The notes: generated by a model not told the origin, from the letters alone. A stretch of 64,000 nt of DNA from Rhinopomastus cyanomelas (GCA_013400115.1 VXBP01008587.1:34019-98018), one strand, 5' to 3'. Positions 12,017 to 24,496 are shown, counted from the stretch's first letter. Numbers and translations are program-made.

Positions 12017-13812
12017 TTTCTTCGGAACAGATTACTTTACATATTAATCAAACGCTCCTTAGCAAGTCAGCGTGTCCCTCTCTCCCCCTTTGCTATGAAG
12101 ACATAGGAACATTCTGAACTGAAGCTGCAGTGGGTACCATTTGAAAGTCTTCATTTGCCAACAGCAATCACAGGTTTTTGGAGGGTGGGGGTTTTTTTTT
12201 TTCCCCTGTACTTCAAATAGGAAGTGAGTGGGAGATCTCAGTTACTGCTGTGTGATAAGTGCTTGCAAATTTAACCTTTTTATAGCAACTACTGTAGCTT
12301 TCAAAATAGAAAACAAATATGATGCCTTGGTAAAAATAATATATTTAAGGATAAAAGCAATAAACTATAAAGCAGACATTATCAGAATGTGTGTTTGCTT
12401 TCCATCTTCCCCAGTATTCTCAGAGGAAAACTAATGGAAAAAATTACCTGGTCTGAGTAATAATATTGGACGTTATTTCACGCTGATAATGCCACAGACG
12501 CCTGTCTTCTACATAACCGAATGGGAATAGCTGGGCTGGCAAAACAATATAGCTGTTTCTACCTCTGAGAATGTGGCAGGTAACACACACATGATAAAAT
12601 TCATTAATTCTGTCTTTAATTCCTGTGGATTGTTCTCCTTTCTGTTGCATTCCAGAATTACGTGCATTTTATATCTGCCGATTACGTGACGTTTTATACC
12701 TGTTGTTGCTTTCTCTTTCTTCTCCTTTAGGAAAAAGGATTCAAGGACACAGAGTGTTTAGCAACACAAGTAGAAGTTGCTATGTAATATAAAGCTATTT
12801 ATTTTAGTTAATGATCAATATAGTTAATATCACATCTTTCCTAATGTGTAGTTAAAAGGACTTTATGAAATCAACTTTAGGCTGATTTGAAAGAGAAGCT
12901 GAAAAATTTATTAGAGTAAAAAAAAAAACTAGGGCCAAATTGCTCAACTTCCCTACAGGAAAGTGTCACAAATTCAACCCTTGTATGAAATTGGACCACA
13001 TAGAGATTGACAAGAAGACATTTGTAGTTTACAACAAATTAGGAATTTGAGATTTAAGACTCAAAAATTTCAGCTGACTCTACAGGACAGAAGGACAGAA
13101 ACTATATCAGAAGTTCCTGCAAGTGAGTTTAATGGAAAAGAATTTGGAAACTCAGGAAGGAAAACTCACAAAATCACAATAGAATTCGTAGTCAAAAAAA
13201 CCTGCCAGAACACAAATACTTCTCAGGCTTCACTCTGATCTCTGTTGATATAATCCAAAGCACAGAAGTTACTTACTGAGTGCCAGACATGAAACTGATT
13301 TACAGTGCTGGTCCTATTTCATTAACCTTCTGGATGTACAAACGAGAGGAGGATGATGATTTAAGCACCCACGCTCTGTAACTCTGTAAGGATCTGGTGT
13401 ATCCATTACCTAAAGGGCAGCACCCAAGAAATCTGTCCCATAAGAAAGCATAAAAGTTACCACAAAGTCCATTTACCAAGCTTCCTAAAATTGTGTCTTC
13501 CTAACTTCCACCAGAGAATGTGGGCATGTCTCAAGGCAATGGCACCGTTGACACGACTGAAGCCCTAACCATGTGCCTGTTTTACAGTACAGCATTGTTC
13601 AGTTTCTGGGTGCTGCTGAAATGGGAAAATACTCAACCTAAGAGGAATGATGGTGTGTGGTTGACATTCAGAAGATGAAAGAATGCAAGATGATCAAGAC
13701 CATACACTTTACACATATATACACATAGGTATAAATAGGTCCACTGACCTTTACATTATGGCTAAAAGTTATATTCTCACACAGGCATCAGTGAGTTGAA
13801 ATTTAACTCATT

Positions 13813-14215
13813 ATATGAGGAAAGACTGAGGCAGTTGGGTCTTTTTAGCTTGGAGAAAAGGAGACTGAGGGGTGACTTCATAAATGTTTATAAATTTGTG
13901 AAGGCTGGGTGTCAGGAGGATTGAGCCGGGCTCTTCTCAGTGTCATCTAGTGATAGGACAAGGGGCAATTACTGTGAGCTGGAACACAGGAGGTTCCACA
14001 TCAATATGAGAAGGAACTTCTTCCCAGTGAGGGTGACAGAGCACTGGAACAAGCTGCCCAGGGAGTTTGTGATGTCTTCTTCTCTGGAGACATTTAAAAC
14101 CCGCCTGGATGTGTTCCTGTGTGACTTGGTTGAGGTGGTCCTGCTGTGGCAGGGGGAGTGGACTAGATGATCATTCGAGGGCCCTTCCAATCCCTGATGT
14201 TCTGTGATTCTCTGA
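13813..14215 (+). mobile_element. CR1 LINE, 5'-truncated, about 400 bp
   Basis: Begins at ATATGAGGAAAGACTGAGGC inside ORF2 and ends in GATGTTCTGTGATTCTCTGA. The frame at 13940-14170 keeps the CR1 C-terminal motifs DRTRGNYCELEHRRFHINMR and VTEHWNKLPREFV, followed by FKTRLDVFLCDLV. The reverse transcriptase core is absent. A second copy (14287-14388) lies 71 bp downstream in the opposite orientation, tail to tail. Confidence 0.95.
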
Positions 14216-14286
14216 TATAATCTATAGCAAGGAATAGAGGGTGCCAACAACTGTTACGTGTTGTATCCCATAGAAATTTCTCATTT

Positions 14287-14388
14287 CACAGAATCACAGA
14301 ACATTAGGGATTGGAAGGGCCCTCGAAAGATCATCCAGTCCAGTCCCCCTGCCACAGCAGGATCACCTCGAGCAAGACACACAGGAAC
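14287..14388 (-). mobile_element. CR1 LINE, 3' fragment, about 100 bp
   Basis: Reverse-complement CR1 tail with CACAGAATCACAGAACATTA followed by GGGATTGGAAGGGCCCTCG, ending at CACACAGGAAC. Confidence 0.93.
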
Positions 14389-16609
14389 TAGTTCTAAACT
14401 AAATGCTTGGTAATGAACAGTTAAAGGAAGTGAAATAAGTTTCTAAAAATTATAAACTTCTAATGATGACTCCACATTCTCCACTCGACCAGTCTGAGAT
14501 CAAGCACACGTAAAGACTGAAGAAATGGAATGTAAAACCTGGAGTGTTATTACTCATTAAGGTGGTTGGAGAAACACCACTGGCAGCTGAGAATTTTGTA
14601 TTGCACTTAGGAAAATACCTAACCACTCCAATGTGGATTGCATTAGTTTTGTAGCTTTATAGACCCTTAGCTTCTGTAACACAACCTTTCTGGTTTGATT
14701 TCCTTTCTTCTGTACAGCTCAAAATACCATAAAGTCTATTTTACAAGAAATGATAAGAACCTTCTCATAATCGGCGTGCACCGACCAAGCGCAGCATGTA
14801 TGCTAAGTTAACATCGGCACTTCAAAACAAATTCTCTAAAACTCCAGTTTAGTGTCAAATATTTAAAAGGAAAAAAACCCTATAACTTTCAATGATCAAG
14901 ATTATACCCTTAAACTAGAAGATATTTAGGTTTTTGCACAGTCCTTAGCACAATGAGACCCGTGAGTATGGCTTTGGGGCGCTCTCATGACAAGTGAGTA
15001 TTGTAATAAACCCTAGTGAATTTAAGTGACACATTTGTGAAGGCCAAACTATTTAAATTCTTACACTCATTTTCACAGAAGCAAGCAGCTACGGTTCCCT
15101 AAAGTCCAACAGGTTATTAGTAACATCAGTAATGGAAGATAAGCTCTATTAGATCTAAATCCTAGATCACTTAAATGAATGAGAAGAAAAATGAGACAAA
15201 TGCGAGACTCCACCTTCGTTAGTAGCTGTACAACCCATTTTGAGAGAAAAATCCAATGTTTGTGAAATACTGTGGTTGCTCTTCAGGACTGCTTCATTAT
15301 GAATCATCTTCGTGCCTTTAGGAATTCCTAAAGAGACAGAAGCAGGACTAATGCAACAGCCTTTCTGCCAAACAGTGCAGAAAACGTTTATGAAAGTCCA
15401 CCCAATGCACGTAAACTTGAAGTTTATTTTCCACCAGAAGAGCTAATAACCCATCCTAATATATCTTAAGTCACCACTTTGGAGGGTTCTACTAACACAT
15501 CACTCTAAGACGACAGCAAGTGTGTAATTCAGAGAAGCCATGACTTTAAAACAAGTATTATTGCAGATTAGTGTGAGATTTAGGGTTTAGTCCAAATTGA
15601 ATTAAAAAAAAAAAAAGCCTAGTTAATTATTTCAGCTTTTCATAAACCAGTAGAGTTGAAATGATTACATTTTGGGGTCTATGTCCCAAAGCCAGAGAGC
15701 TCCCCTGTACTGCAGTCAGGCAGCCCAAAGTACTCCCCCTCACATGCTGCTGTTGCAAGTCTTTGTCTCTTTTCCTGTAGTCCTGTTTAAATTCTCACCT
15801 TGCTCTGCCCTTGTCATCAAGTCATTCAAGCACAAAGCAGGGAGCACGGGAGTGTTTACTCATTTCCCAAGTCCATTATCTTACACATTAATCACTGGTC
15901 TGGAACTTTTGGACAATGCTGAATCTGTTACCTTTTATTTTTATTTTTTTTTCTGGCTGCTTTACTCTTGGGTCCGATAGTTCACTGGTTCCAAGCTGTA
16001 CTTACACTTGATGACCTTTACATCTGATTATTGAGCTACTCTTCCTTTTTTCCCTTTGTTTTTTTTTTAAGACTTGAAAAATAAACAAATGCATTAAGTC
16101 AGGAACAGCATTTTCCATCTTTAAATGCTTGCTGAGGAAATCCCAAACCCATTACTGCAAATCTGAAAGGCACACGGAACACAAAGCAGAGCATACAAGA
16201 TGTTTCTAGAAAGGCCTGGAAAGAGATTATTTTATTTAAAGCAACTCGATTTCTTCGGAAAACCTGAAAAAGCAGCACACCCCACCCCACCTATTTTTGG
16301 GGTGGGTTTTTATTTTTTTTCCACGATTGTGAATTAAAAAAAAACCCCAGTGCAAAGTTATTTCTGAACGCGGAAAGTTTGCTGTTGACTAAATGCATCT
16401 TCTGCAACAGCATCAAGTTTGTTTGTTGTTAAAAAAAAAACAGGGGGAAAGGGGATGTAGAAGGAAAAGGGATGTAGAAGGAATAGGTGTAAAACCGGAC
16501 AGCTGGAGGCTCTTGAACTGCACTTGTTAAAAGATTTGTTTGTGAAACACGCATTTTATTGCCTTGTATGCGGGTTATAATGAGGCATGGACAACTGCAA
16601 CACTGCAGT
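14389..16609. other. CR1-free unique stretch before the CpG island
   Basis: AT-rich, with poly-A/T runs at 15605, 16058 and 16430 and a 17-bp tandem duplication at 16452-16485. There is no recognisable gene or mobile element. Confidence 0.45.
16452..16485. repeat. 17-bp tandem duplication
   Basis: GGGATGTAGAAGGAAAA is followed immediately by GGGATGTAGAAGGAATA, with one mismatch. Confidence 0.9.
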
Positions 16610-16694
16610 TAATGATCGCGGCTCTTGTTTCAGCCCGGTCCCTTGTCCCCCCGCAATTAACGCTTTCCCAGATCACCCAAGGCTGCTTCGGGCC

Positions 16695-16717
16695 GGGGCG
16701 GGGAGGGGAGCGGGGGG
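16695..16717 (+). promoter_or_regulatory. G-quadruplex motif
   Basis: Four runs of at least four G with loops C, A and AGC. This fits the G3+N1-7 rule on the + strand and lies inside the CpG island. The following purine run (AGGAGGAGGAGAAGGG) extends the asymmetry to 16756. Confidence 0.75.
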
Positions 16718-17167
16718 AAGAGGAGGAGGAGAAGGGAGAAAGGGGTGGGGGAAATCTGAAATTCACATAAATGAGCAATGTCAATAGTTTAGAAAGAGTT
16801 ACTTAGAGAACAAAGGGGCCTTATGAGGCACTAGTGAGAAGAAATGGGGAAAAAATGAGTCCTCACAATGTCGGCCTTTTCTCCCCTCGACTTGTTATCA
16901 AGCAGCCCGCGCGAGCCCCTCCGATCTGCATGAAAATACCGCGCCGCTCCATTCACTCATTTGCATTAATTCCTCCCATTATCGACCCGCAAATGGCCGC
17001 GCGTCCCCGCGGCACAAAGCGGCGCGGCCTAGCCCGGCCGCCGGCGGCACCAGGTGCCCGCTCGCCCCCTTCGCCCTCCCCCGCCGCGGCCGCTTACAGG
17101 CCCCGCTCGCCCCGGAGGCGCGGGGACTCCGTGACTGGATTTGCTGGCGGTGACAAAATTGTCGCCG

Positions 17168-17251
17168 GCCGGAGAGGAGGAGGAGGAGGAGGAGGAGGGA
17201 AGACGGGGGGAGTAGGGGGAGTGAGGAGGTGAGGGGAGAAGGGGGGGGTCC
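17168..17251. repeat. GGA repeat and purine tract
   Basis: A run of about eight GGA units within GGAGAGGAGGAGG..., then G-runs of 4-8 separated by short A/T loops to GGGGGGGG near 17248. This strand-asymmetric purine tract could form G-quadruplex or triplex structures. It generates the poly-Gly and poly-Pro open frames seen on both strands. Confidence 0.9.
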
Positions 17252-17284
17252 TCTTTTGAGCGGGAGTCTTTCTATCACGCTGCC

Positions 17285-17383
17285 ATGGGAAAGCGAGAGG
17301 CGAATGATTCTCAGTGGCTTCTGATTTCCAGTATTTGTTCAGCGTTGGGCCCACTTATCTCCGGGAGAAAAAGCAACATGTAG
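17285..17383 (+). CDS. Candidate 32-codon micro-ORF in CpG island
   Basis: ATG at 17285 sits in a near-ideal Kozak context (CTGCCATGGG). The frame runs 32 codons, beginning MGKREANDSQWLLISS, and stops with TAG at 17381. It has no domain and matches nothing I recognise. If a transcript starts in the upstream CpG island on the + strand, this would be a natural upstream or short ORF. Without transcript evidence it is very tentative. Confidence 0.12.
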   Translation: MGKREANDSQWLLISSICSALGPLISGRKSNM

Positions 17384-17460
17384 AGGGAAAGTGACAGGCA
17401 GAAACGCGCTCCCTCGCCCCTCCATTCTCCCCGCGCTCTGTATTCAAACAAGGGGCCCCT

Positions 17461-17640
17461 ATTACGCTGAAAGCTCCGGATCAGCCTCACTCAATTATCG
17501 CCGCTAATCCTTATAGCTCTATAAAGTAAATATTTCATTACAATTTCAAATAAACAGTCACCCAATCTAATGAAGCAAGAACTCAACGTGGCAATGTCAT
17601 AGAACTTGTTACCATCATCAAAGGAAAGGACACAGGCCCT
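17461..17640. promoter_or_regulatory. Candidate conserved regulatory block next to CpG island
   Basis: An AT-rich block on the island's edge with several motifs close together: CAATTATCG, a bicoid-type TAATCC (17505-17510), TATAAAGTAAATATTTCATT, and a TCF/LEF-type ATCAAAG (17617-17623). It contains no repeats. Composition and motif packing resemble developmental enhancers or promoters. This is inference from motifs only. Confidence 0.3.
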
Positions 17641-18620
17641 GTCTGCTAATAACGTTTAAAAAAAAAGGGTTCCCGAGCAGATTCGCGAGAAGGGATTTTT
17701 TTTCGTTATTATTACTGTTAGTGTCATTGCTCGCTCTGCCCTTTTTGTCTTTCCAAATACTCTTCAATCGTCAAAAACTACTTCATTTTCTTATCCATCG
17801 CTGCCCGTGCCCTGGGCTCGATCCTTTTGAAGGGCCCACAAATCGCATCACAATTGAGAATTCAGCATCCTGTCGGGACTCCCCGGTGTCTCTTCCAAGA
17901 CACCTTTTTTTGTTTTCTTTTCGGCTTTACACTATTTTAATAGATATTATTTAAAACAGCTATTGTTTTTTTTTTTTTAAAAACCCCCACAACCAGAAAC
18001 TTAGGTCATTTCATACAAGTCTCCCATAAACTTTTCCCCCTCTCATTTCTAGTCTTGCACTTAAAATATCTGCTGGATATTTAGATGGGAAGATGTCAGC
18101 ATCCCCAAGACAGGCAACGATAGGCAACAGGACACTTCGTGCAGCACCCCTCAAACCTCTTCTCGGTTCAGACAAGGCAACGGTAATGACCACGCTGTGC
18201 TGGTACACCACAGCACTGTTGTTCTCTGCTCTTTTAGGCAAGCACATCATAAAATTCCTTCTGTAAGCTTTGATTAACTTGGGTTACCTTTTTATCCACT
18301 ATTTTTACAGCAGGAAGAATGCTACACTACGTTTATGTCTTGGATCTCTTTAGAGAACATTTTAAAATACGTGCTCTTCCTCCTGTCCCCATGTCCTGGA
18401 GGACTTTCCCACTCCCCTCCTCCTTCTCTTCCCCTCACCCATTCAAGTGGGGAGGGGTGGGGACGACATTCTTTGTCATTCCCCCTTTATGACACAAATG
18501 AAATGGGCTTTTCTTCTATCAGCTGTTCACAGAGGAGATACCCAGTGCCTCTCTGAGAAGTAACTACAGAGATCTCACAGCAGAAAGCTATAGGTCTGCA
18601 CAGAAAATCTAAACCCCTCC
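17641..18620. other. Unique sequence, no gene
   Basis: Poly-T/A runs (17695, 17967) and short open frames without recognisable domains. A C/T-rich stretch lies at 18380-18440. Confidence 0.45.
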
Positions 18621-18702
18621 TAGAGGTAATCCTGCTCTGGCAGGGGGATTGGAATAGATGATCTTTCGAGGTCTTTTCCAATCCCTGATGTTCTGTGAAT
18701 CT
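18621..18702 (+). mobile_element. CR1 LINE, about 80-bp 3' fragment
   Basis: Starts TAGAGGTAATCCTGCTCTGG and ends CCTGATGTTCTGTGAATCT. It is one of several copies truncated near the same consensus position. Confidence 0.92.
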
Positions 18703-21700
18703 AAATATTCACTGAGCAGTCTCTTCAGGTCCTGCTCATATTCCCATCTCATCCACATGTCCCAACACTAACCCAGGGTTTAATGGTAAAAATAACCCTA
18801 CAAAACCTATTATTTTGAGCTGTATGTAGTTGCTCTGCAAACTCAGCAAAACACTAGGAAAAAAAACTCCTTGATTTCTGCCACACACCTACCATCAGCT
18901 GGTATTAAAAAAAAACAACAAAACCCACAAACCAACAGAGACTCTGTTTCAAGGAGGTAAATTTTAAGTATATAAGACGCATGTAAGTTTCAGGAAGTCA
19001 ACTGCTTGAGAGCTGTGTTGAAAAAGCAGCAGTGTGATCTCCGTACACCTGCCTAACCCAGTAAAAACCTTATCTTTGGCCATAATGCTGGTAGATACCA
19101 CGCTGCATAAATACAGAAAAGAGAGCCACGAGGAATTACCATATGTATACAGACATCTTTCAAGCACACTTTAGCGCCTGTCATAAGCAGACCTGATAAA
19201 ATTAACCCGTACAGAGAAGGCTAACATGAAATCCTATAGCGATTTATGCGTTTCATAAAGGATTTGAGTGTTACACTGGAAGGTCTTGAGAATGTTCTTC
19301 TGCAAAGTAGTGAAGTTCACCCTCAATTAGTAGCTACCCATTACCCCAAATTACTGCCATTCAGCTGTCAATCAGTAAGGGTACACTATAGGAACTAAGG
19401 GAAAGTTGTCATCTATCACGAAGTATTCCCCCAAAGATTGCAGTCTTTCTTTCTTCAGTTACTCAGTTTTACCCCTTCAAAATTACCTTTCACTTTTTGG
19501 TTTCCCCTTCACTTAACTGTGATTCAGAAAAATACACAGCTTTACCAACAGAGAAAAAATAAACAAAGCTAGTTCACTGCTTTACATCTGTAAATCACCA
19601 GATTGACACGAAGTCTGATTATGGTCCAGGCGCAGTTCCCACAACACTGGCTGATCAATGGTGAAGTCTTGAATGCTTTAAAGTGCTAAACATCATTTCC
19701 TTATCTTACATATGAATATTCAAACATAATAGTACCCGCTAGGTCAAGTCTAGGTAAAAGGGCATTTTTAATGGTTTATTTGTTTCTTGACTCCTGACAC
19801 ATTGTTTGAAACAAATGCTGATCTTTCAGATAAAAGTTGAATTTTCACCAGAGAAAAGCTTTAGTTTGTCAACTGAAGGTACTGTTTGCTCCAAAAATAT
19901 GTGATAATGAGAAAACCAAGATTTCCTTCTCTTCTTCTCCCGGGGATTGAATAGGCTACTCCAGGAAAAAGTTAATTAATGCCCTACAACAAAAATAAAA
20001 CTTGAATATAGCTCCTTAATTTCCAGGTAACTTCTATGACGGACTTCAAATTAAGCAATGGTTCAAAATTTGGTTTCATATTTCATGCTTTGATATAAAC
20101 AAGTATTTTTTAACTTGTTCAAATCAATAGAATTAAGTTACACCGTAAGATCTTTACAAAGCTATTAATTCATTAAATGTATTAAAGATTGAGACAGTCT
20201 GAAACTTCTTGACTACAGAAGAATATTTCTTCAACCTGGCAAATGTTCCTCCCTAGTAAATCTAAAATCCTATTTTCATTTGAAAAAGAAAAATACAGTC
20301 TCATATAAGAAGTATGGAGGGCCTGAAAAGAAGAAGAGATTTAGTAAACTAGATTACAGAATAAATCACTTTTCATTTCACATTTATTTTCAGTTCATAA
20401 AGCAGTAAATAGAGGGATGGAAGTCTCTCCCCATGAAGAAAAGGAAGCTCCTCAAAAACATGGGTACAATTGTTACGGACCTCTGCTCTTCCAGCCTGGA
20501 TTGTGAGGTGAGAGATGTCTTGGAAGCTGGAATTTAAATTGATGATGCTTTTGAAAAGTCCTTGACAGAAAGTATAAGTCGCATTCTCCATCTCTCCACG
20601 CACTCATCCAGCCTGTATGTCTTCAGTCTCTGGTTAAAACCTAACCTCCTCTTCACTGACCAGGGAATGTCTGAGTGGAGCTTCCCAGGATGGTCCAGCT
20701 CCCTCAGTTTCATCAAAACTGAGCCCACTTTTCGCAGAAGCCATAACCAATAATTACATTGCAAGCTTAGGGCTAGATCCAGACGAGGTGGCTAGTAAAC
20801 ATGGATCTCATAGCCAAAACTGGAAACTCAAGTGTTATTAATGGAGACCAAACAGGCACAGAAAGGCTGCTAGTAACTCTGAAGAGCTGCTTCTTCATGA
20901 TTTCTTGGTACATTTCATCGCAAGATTTGCAGCACTACAACAGATCTAACTTTGTGCCAGTAGGCAGAGAAGCCAGATCCCTACCTTAATCTCATCTTTC
21001 TTAAGTGAACCAAACCCAAGTTATTTAAAGCTAAAAATTCACTTTGTACAGCAAAAGTGCAGTAGAACCCAAAACACAAGGCAGGGCGTTTTCTTCCTAA
21101 GGATCTTTGACCAACATCTCTGAAAGCTGGAGCTTATGGGACAAGCAATTCTCGTGATCCTAGTTCATAGTTGCAAGCAGGCTTCGTTTGCTTATTAATG
21201 CAAACGTCTTCCTGTTTGCATTTATCTGCTGAGAAGCACAACTGAAAGCATGAAGCATAATTTTAATTGTTAAACAAATACTGTCCAATTATAAGGAAAG
21301 ACTATCCCCCAAAAATGGAATCTTTTCTTTCTAAAGATGTTTTCCTCTAAAACTTTCCTATCTGTGTTGATCTATAGCACAATTTTTAAACTTGAAACCC
21401 CCAAATTCAACAGAGGATTAAAGTAAGCGTAACATTTGGATAGGGTTGAAAGGTGGCTAAAGGGGTAAGATCTTAAATGCAAACAGAATAATAATTAATT
21501 GCTAAGGTGCTTTTGGGAAAAATCATACACTTGACCCACGCTGAAGGCTGAAATATTAATCTGTTTCTATGACAGAGATCAAGCTTCAGAGTCGCTTTTT
21601 ATCCTCCTCATAATAGAAGCAACAGTTGTAAACCATAATGTCATAGTTCAAACAATGCCCCCCCTAAGACTTCAAATTTATTATAGCATTCATCTCCAAG

Positions 21701-23378
21701 ACAAAAGACCTGGTACAGGAAAAAAAGCTCTTTTTAGCAAAAAAGCATGGTTGTTATTTATGGCTCAGATGCGAAGAATGAGTTTGGGGAATTTATCAGA
21801 GATGAAGGTATGAAATGTTTTAGCTTGTTCTTCTCTCTCTAATCCATAAACCATTTTCTCAGCCACCCAAGTGAATTCTAATGGAACAGGAGTGATGAAA
21901 TAATATTTTCCTAGCCCTTTAACACTTTGCCTACTGTGTGCATTGTGTGACTTGTTCAGGGAGAACACAGGAGCTTATAGTTACAAATCTTTTAAATCAG
22001 AAAGTAAAATGATCTTGTTAATAAATTATGTAAAATGGCCTTGTGGGAAGATTCAACACACCACCGAGTGCTGCTGCCCACTATCAAGCCATAGTCACTC
22101 ACAATCGTTCTTGAAAGGGACTTTTTTTATTAAGCTTTTGTTTGACAGTAATGTGAATTTCCTGTGGATGCCTTGGAGTTATCCAGTCAGCCCATAACTA
22201 TGTGATTTGCTCTAGGTAGCAGGAAGGAGGAGAAAGGTTGCTGAAGAGCCCTTAGTTTGCTGAAGAATAATAATTAAAAAGAAAGAAAGACACAATATGA
22301 GACTGTGCAACTTTTATTCTCTGAGATGTAAGCAATGCCTTGCCTAGTTAGATTTTATGGCAAGCAGTACTGCTGCAAGAGAGATGCTGAAGACTGCTGC
22401 CCTTACCTCTCAATTGCCTTGCTACCCTGTCATGCAGATTTCTTAACACATAAAACTTATTCCTCCCTCCTGGTCTGTGCTGAGTCTCATGGCTTTGTAC
22501 ATCTCCCAACACCACCAGTGCTACCCTGGGTGCTCTTTCCACACAGCACCCATTTGTCCAGACTTACAGCATTAAAGCTCCATTATGGTAGCAAACTCAT
22601 TTTGGTCTTCTCTTCTTGAATATTTAAGTAAGTCTGAATTCAGGAGTTGTAGTCTCAGGTGGTTCAGATGTTTCAACTGCTGACCTTGAACCTAAGGTCT
22701 CAAAAAGGCGCCAGGGTTAAGTTTTCCTCTGGAATACCTTATATGTGAACAGCAGCTTGGCTTCAGGAATTCCTTAGTACTTGCCACAAGAGTTAAGCTA
22801 TTTTCGTGTCCATCTGCACAGACAAAGAAGTTCAGGGCTGCTGGTACAGGAGTATGTGCCATTTCATTTATGGAACAACAGACAGGATTAGACCAAGTTC
22901 CACAAGACTTTGATTGGAAGCAACGTCTGCCATTAGCCATTACTTGATTGTTACACTGAGAAAACATCAACAGATCTAGCGTACTGTTCTCTTTAAATCT
23001 CCTTCCATAAAATTATCCTTCTACAACATCGACAGCAAACAACACACTACTTCTCTGTGACACATCAACTCCTCCATTTAATAATATATGCCTAATTATA
23101 TTGCCAGGTCCTGTCCTGCTGAAGTCAACTGGAGAGTTGCCAATGCCTTTCCTGAGTACGGAAACTTACATACACACGTCATGAAAGAAGATAGGGGAAA
23201 TACCTACTTTACAGATCAATTGCCTCTCCTCTAGCTCATTTGACATCATATTTCAAAAGAAATGTACATTGACTTCAAAACAATGAAACAAGGCTGTCCA
23301 TAAGAAATTGCACATCAGCCAAAACGTAAAACAAAAAAACTTTTAACAAATAAAGTCAGAGGGAAAGAGAAAATATAT

Positions 23379-23514
23379 CCCTTTCCTCTTCCCTCTCATC
23401 CTCCCTCTCCTCTCCTTCCCCTTCCCCTTCCTTCCTCAGTTCCTCCCTTCTTCAATTCCTCCCTTCCTGCCTCACTCACTCACTCACTCCTTCTTCCACC
23501 CTCCCTTCTTTTCC
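23379..23514. repeat. Polypyrimidine (CT/CCTT) tract
   Basis: About 135 bp of almost pure C/T on the + strand (CCCTCTCCTCTCCTTCCCCT...), interrupted by a (CACT)n-like run near 23472-23490. Homopurine/homopyrimidine tracts of this kind can adopt triplex DNA and are mutation-prone. Confidence 0.92.
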
Positions 23515-24496
23515 AACTATTTTAACTTCACATGCCAAGCTTGGAGAACATGCAAGAGCAAAACCTCTTCCATTCATTAAAGCATAACTTGTGCACCTAC
23601 TCTGCTACAGGTTTGTGTTTCTTTTCTTCCATTTCCCATCTAAAGTGTCATCTAAAGAAAGTCATCACTCTTACAATCATCAAAGGCCCATTCCTTCACT
23701 GCAGCTCATTCTTTCTGTGGCCCCCTTCAGAACTGGGCTGGTGCTAGAGGGCACAAAAAGGAATGAAAGGGAGTGAGAAGGAGGAAAAGATCTTTGAATC
23801 TGGACTAATGATGAATCTGATTCAAAGCACAGGCCCACAAACATGTAAAATTGAGCAAACAGCACGAGAAGGAGAGTGGAACAGGCTAGCCACCGCGCTT
23901 GGAAGCGTGTGTGAAACTGCTGCCCAGGCCTGCTGATTAGTCTAGATGAGTAGAGTCTTGCTTCCCCATAAGACTGGATCCATTAAGAGTGAACCAGTGC
24001 CTGAGGACAGCGCTCGCTACAGCTCTGTTGTCAAAGCAAGCTGGCCGCTATCTGCACAATCTATTCACGCCAGGAACCCACAAAGCAAAATGTTTTCCTG
24101 ATTTTTTTGCAGGCTGCTTTTCCTCTTCTGAAGAAGGCAACATGACAGCATAACCCTACCTTCAGCAGAGGAAAAAAAACCCCTTTAGTAACACAACATT
24201 TTTCTCTTAATAAATCATTTTTAATGACTTCCAATAAATCATCTTGTAATCACGTTCCTCTACCACTTAAGCCAACCAAAGTGTACCTCTCACAGTTAAA
24301 ATATTAATGCATTCACATTTAACTTAAAATTTTAATAGCTCAGAGAGAGACAAACCAACAGGAGAGAAATCAGCTCAATTCATTCAAGAAAAGCAAAAAT
24401 TACACTAAAAGTTCTGAAAGTTTTCTAGCACTTAGTAGCCAGTAATTGCCATTTCTATGTCAGACACCGTTTCTGACCTGGACTTCACTACTCCCT

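Larger units (their letters stand above)
7235..13812. other. Mostly unique AT-rich stretch
   Basis: No gene can be called. It contains an A-rich run (7821-7852), a possible old CR1 tail (9721-9760), one exon-like segment (9993-10211), a TAAA microsatellite (11478-11498) and a CpG-rich patch (11958-12016). The rest shows no structure I can name. Confidence 0.45.
16610..17460. promoter_or_regulatory. CpG island, probable promoter or CpG-rich enhancer
   Basis: The longest CpG-dense region of the window, in two parts: 16616-16756, and 16890-17260 with a weaker shoulder to about 17460. It includes dense clusters such as GCCGCGCGTCCCCGCGGCAC (near 16995) and CCGCCGCGGCCGC (near 17080). An octamer, ATTTGCAT (16959-16966), runs into ATTAAT. 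There is no obvious TATA box at the core, as is usual for CpG-island promoters. Transcription direction is unclear. A possible minus-strand donor (CCT|GTAAGC, near 17097) and a plus-strand ATG in strong Kozak context (17285) point opposite ways. Open frames over it are low-complexity and are not called as genes. Confidence 0.6.

Noticed and set aside
16834..17232. 132-codon open frame across the CpG island, with minus-strand frames opposite it
   Set aside because: Composition is driven by the GC-rich sequence and GGA tract (poly-Gly, poly-Pro, Arg/Ala runs). GC-rich DNA has few stops, and no domain is visible.
20380..20770. Overlapping short frames on both strands as a possible exon or domesticated element
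   Set aside because: No splice-bordered open segment and no recognisable domain. The overlapping frames look like ordinary shadows.
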